Source of the DNA: Pseudomonadota bacterium | Lineage (GTDB): Bacteria; Desulfobacterota; Syntrophia; Syntrophales; UBA5619 | Direction of reading: 5' to 3' | Assembly (NCBI GenBank): GCA_018827585.1 | Contig: JAHJXP010000118.1 | Location: 1 to 5,577, forward strand | Length of the DNA: 5,577 bases | Shown here: in pieces, positions 5,285 to 5,577 of the stretch | Layout of the letters: the number at the start of each line of letters is the position of its first letter | Position numbering within the stretch: the first letter of the stretch is position 1 | Notes under the pieces: generated by a model | Seen by the model: only the letters and a program-made list of their open reading frames with translations | Database searches by the model: none | Told to the model about the DNA's origin: nothing | Position numbers and translations under genes: made by a program

Positions 5285-5577
5285 TGGGTTTGCTTCTCCT
5301 TGCTGCCTGTATGCCCAAGGAGATTGCCCCGCCCTTGCCCCTGCCTGTGCCGGCGAAGGTGGCCCTCGTCCTTGGGGCCGGCGCCTCCCGGGGGTTCTCC
5401 CATGTCGGTGTCCTGAAGGCCCTCGAAGCGCAGAAGGTCCCGATTCACCTGATCGTCGGGACGAGCGCGGGGAGCTTTGTCGGCAGCCTGTACGCCTACG
5501 GCTACGACGCCTTCGAGATCCAGAAGATGGCCCTTGCCCTCCAGCGGGACGATGTGGCCGACCTGACCCTCCCCGAC
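5254..5577 (+). CDS. Patatin-like phospholipase lipoprotein (5' part, cut by window end)
   Basis: Start of a patatin-family serine esterase; 108 codons are present and the frame is open to the window edge. Residues 1-19 form a lipoprotein signal peptide: K2 and R5, a hydrophobic stretch, then the lipobox L-A-A-C with C19 as the predicted lipidated residue. A Pro-rich linker (26-33) leads into the domain: oxyanion-hole motif GAGASRG (41-47) and nucleophile motif GTSAG (69-73) with S71. The catalytic Asp of the Ser-Asp dyad would lie beyond the window. The family hydrolyses acyl esters of phospholipids or lysophospholipids; the substrate here is unknown, and envelope location is inferred. GTG 5254 is chosen because GTGAGG lies nine bases upstream and gives a normal signal length; GTG 5227, GTG 5239 and ATG 5260 are alternatives in the same frame. 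It lies 62 bases after gyrA without a clear terminator between. Confidence 0.88.
   Translation, partial: MKMLRWFTLCLGLLLLAACMPKEIAPPLPLPVPAKVALVLGAGASRGFSHVGVLKALEAQKVPIHLIVGTSAGSFVGSLYAYGYDAFEIQKMALALQRDDVADLTLPD

Overview
The window holds the DNA gyrase operon of a GC-rich bacterium: gyrB (185-2644) followed on the same strand by gyrA (2666-5191). After it comes the first 108 codons of a patatin-like lipase lipoprotein gene (5254-5577), cut by the window edge. A Gram-negative host is indicated by the GyrB insert between the TOPRIM core and the C-terminal QRYKGLGEMNP motif, and by a lipobox signal peptide on an envelope-type patatin. The wording of both gyrase proteins and the tight gyrB-gyrA order resemble Desulfobacterota (former Deltaproteobacteria, perhaps Syntrophia). 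That placement is an impression from sequence style, not a search result.

Layout. Bases 1-184 contain no gene I can assign. They hold a GC-rich hairpin that reads as a terminator only on the minus strand (17-37), two copies of a 10-bp direct repeat set 21 bp apart (66-96), a consensus TTGACA box (129-134), a heptamer repeated just over three times (142-165), and the gyrB ribosome-binding site. The first ~134 bases have some look of the end of an IS21-type insertion sequence, which would mean the -35 box in front of gyrB is element-derived; this is a hypothesis. Bases 185-5191 are intact gyrB and gyrA with every catalytic motif present. The 62 bases from the gyrA stop to the next start (5192-5253) are G-rich, with six runs of three or four G, and lead into a nested 20-bp hairpin (5230-5284) that encloses the start of the patatin gene.

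How the genes work together. GyrB (ATPase and TOPRIM metal centre) and GyrA (active-site tyrosine and DNA-wrapping domain) form the A2B2 enzyme that introduces negative supercoils, so the tight operon fits equal supply. No convincing intrinsic terminator follows gyrA, so the patatin gene may lie on the same transcript. The G-tract stretch and the start-codon hairpin would be natural places to uncouple its expression from gyrase.

The gyrase genes themselves are ordinary. The points worth a second look are all in the short non-coding segments on either side of them.
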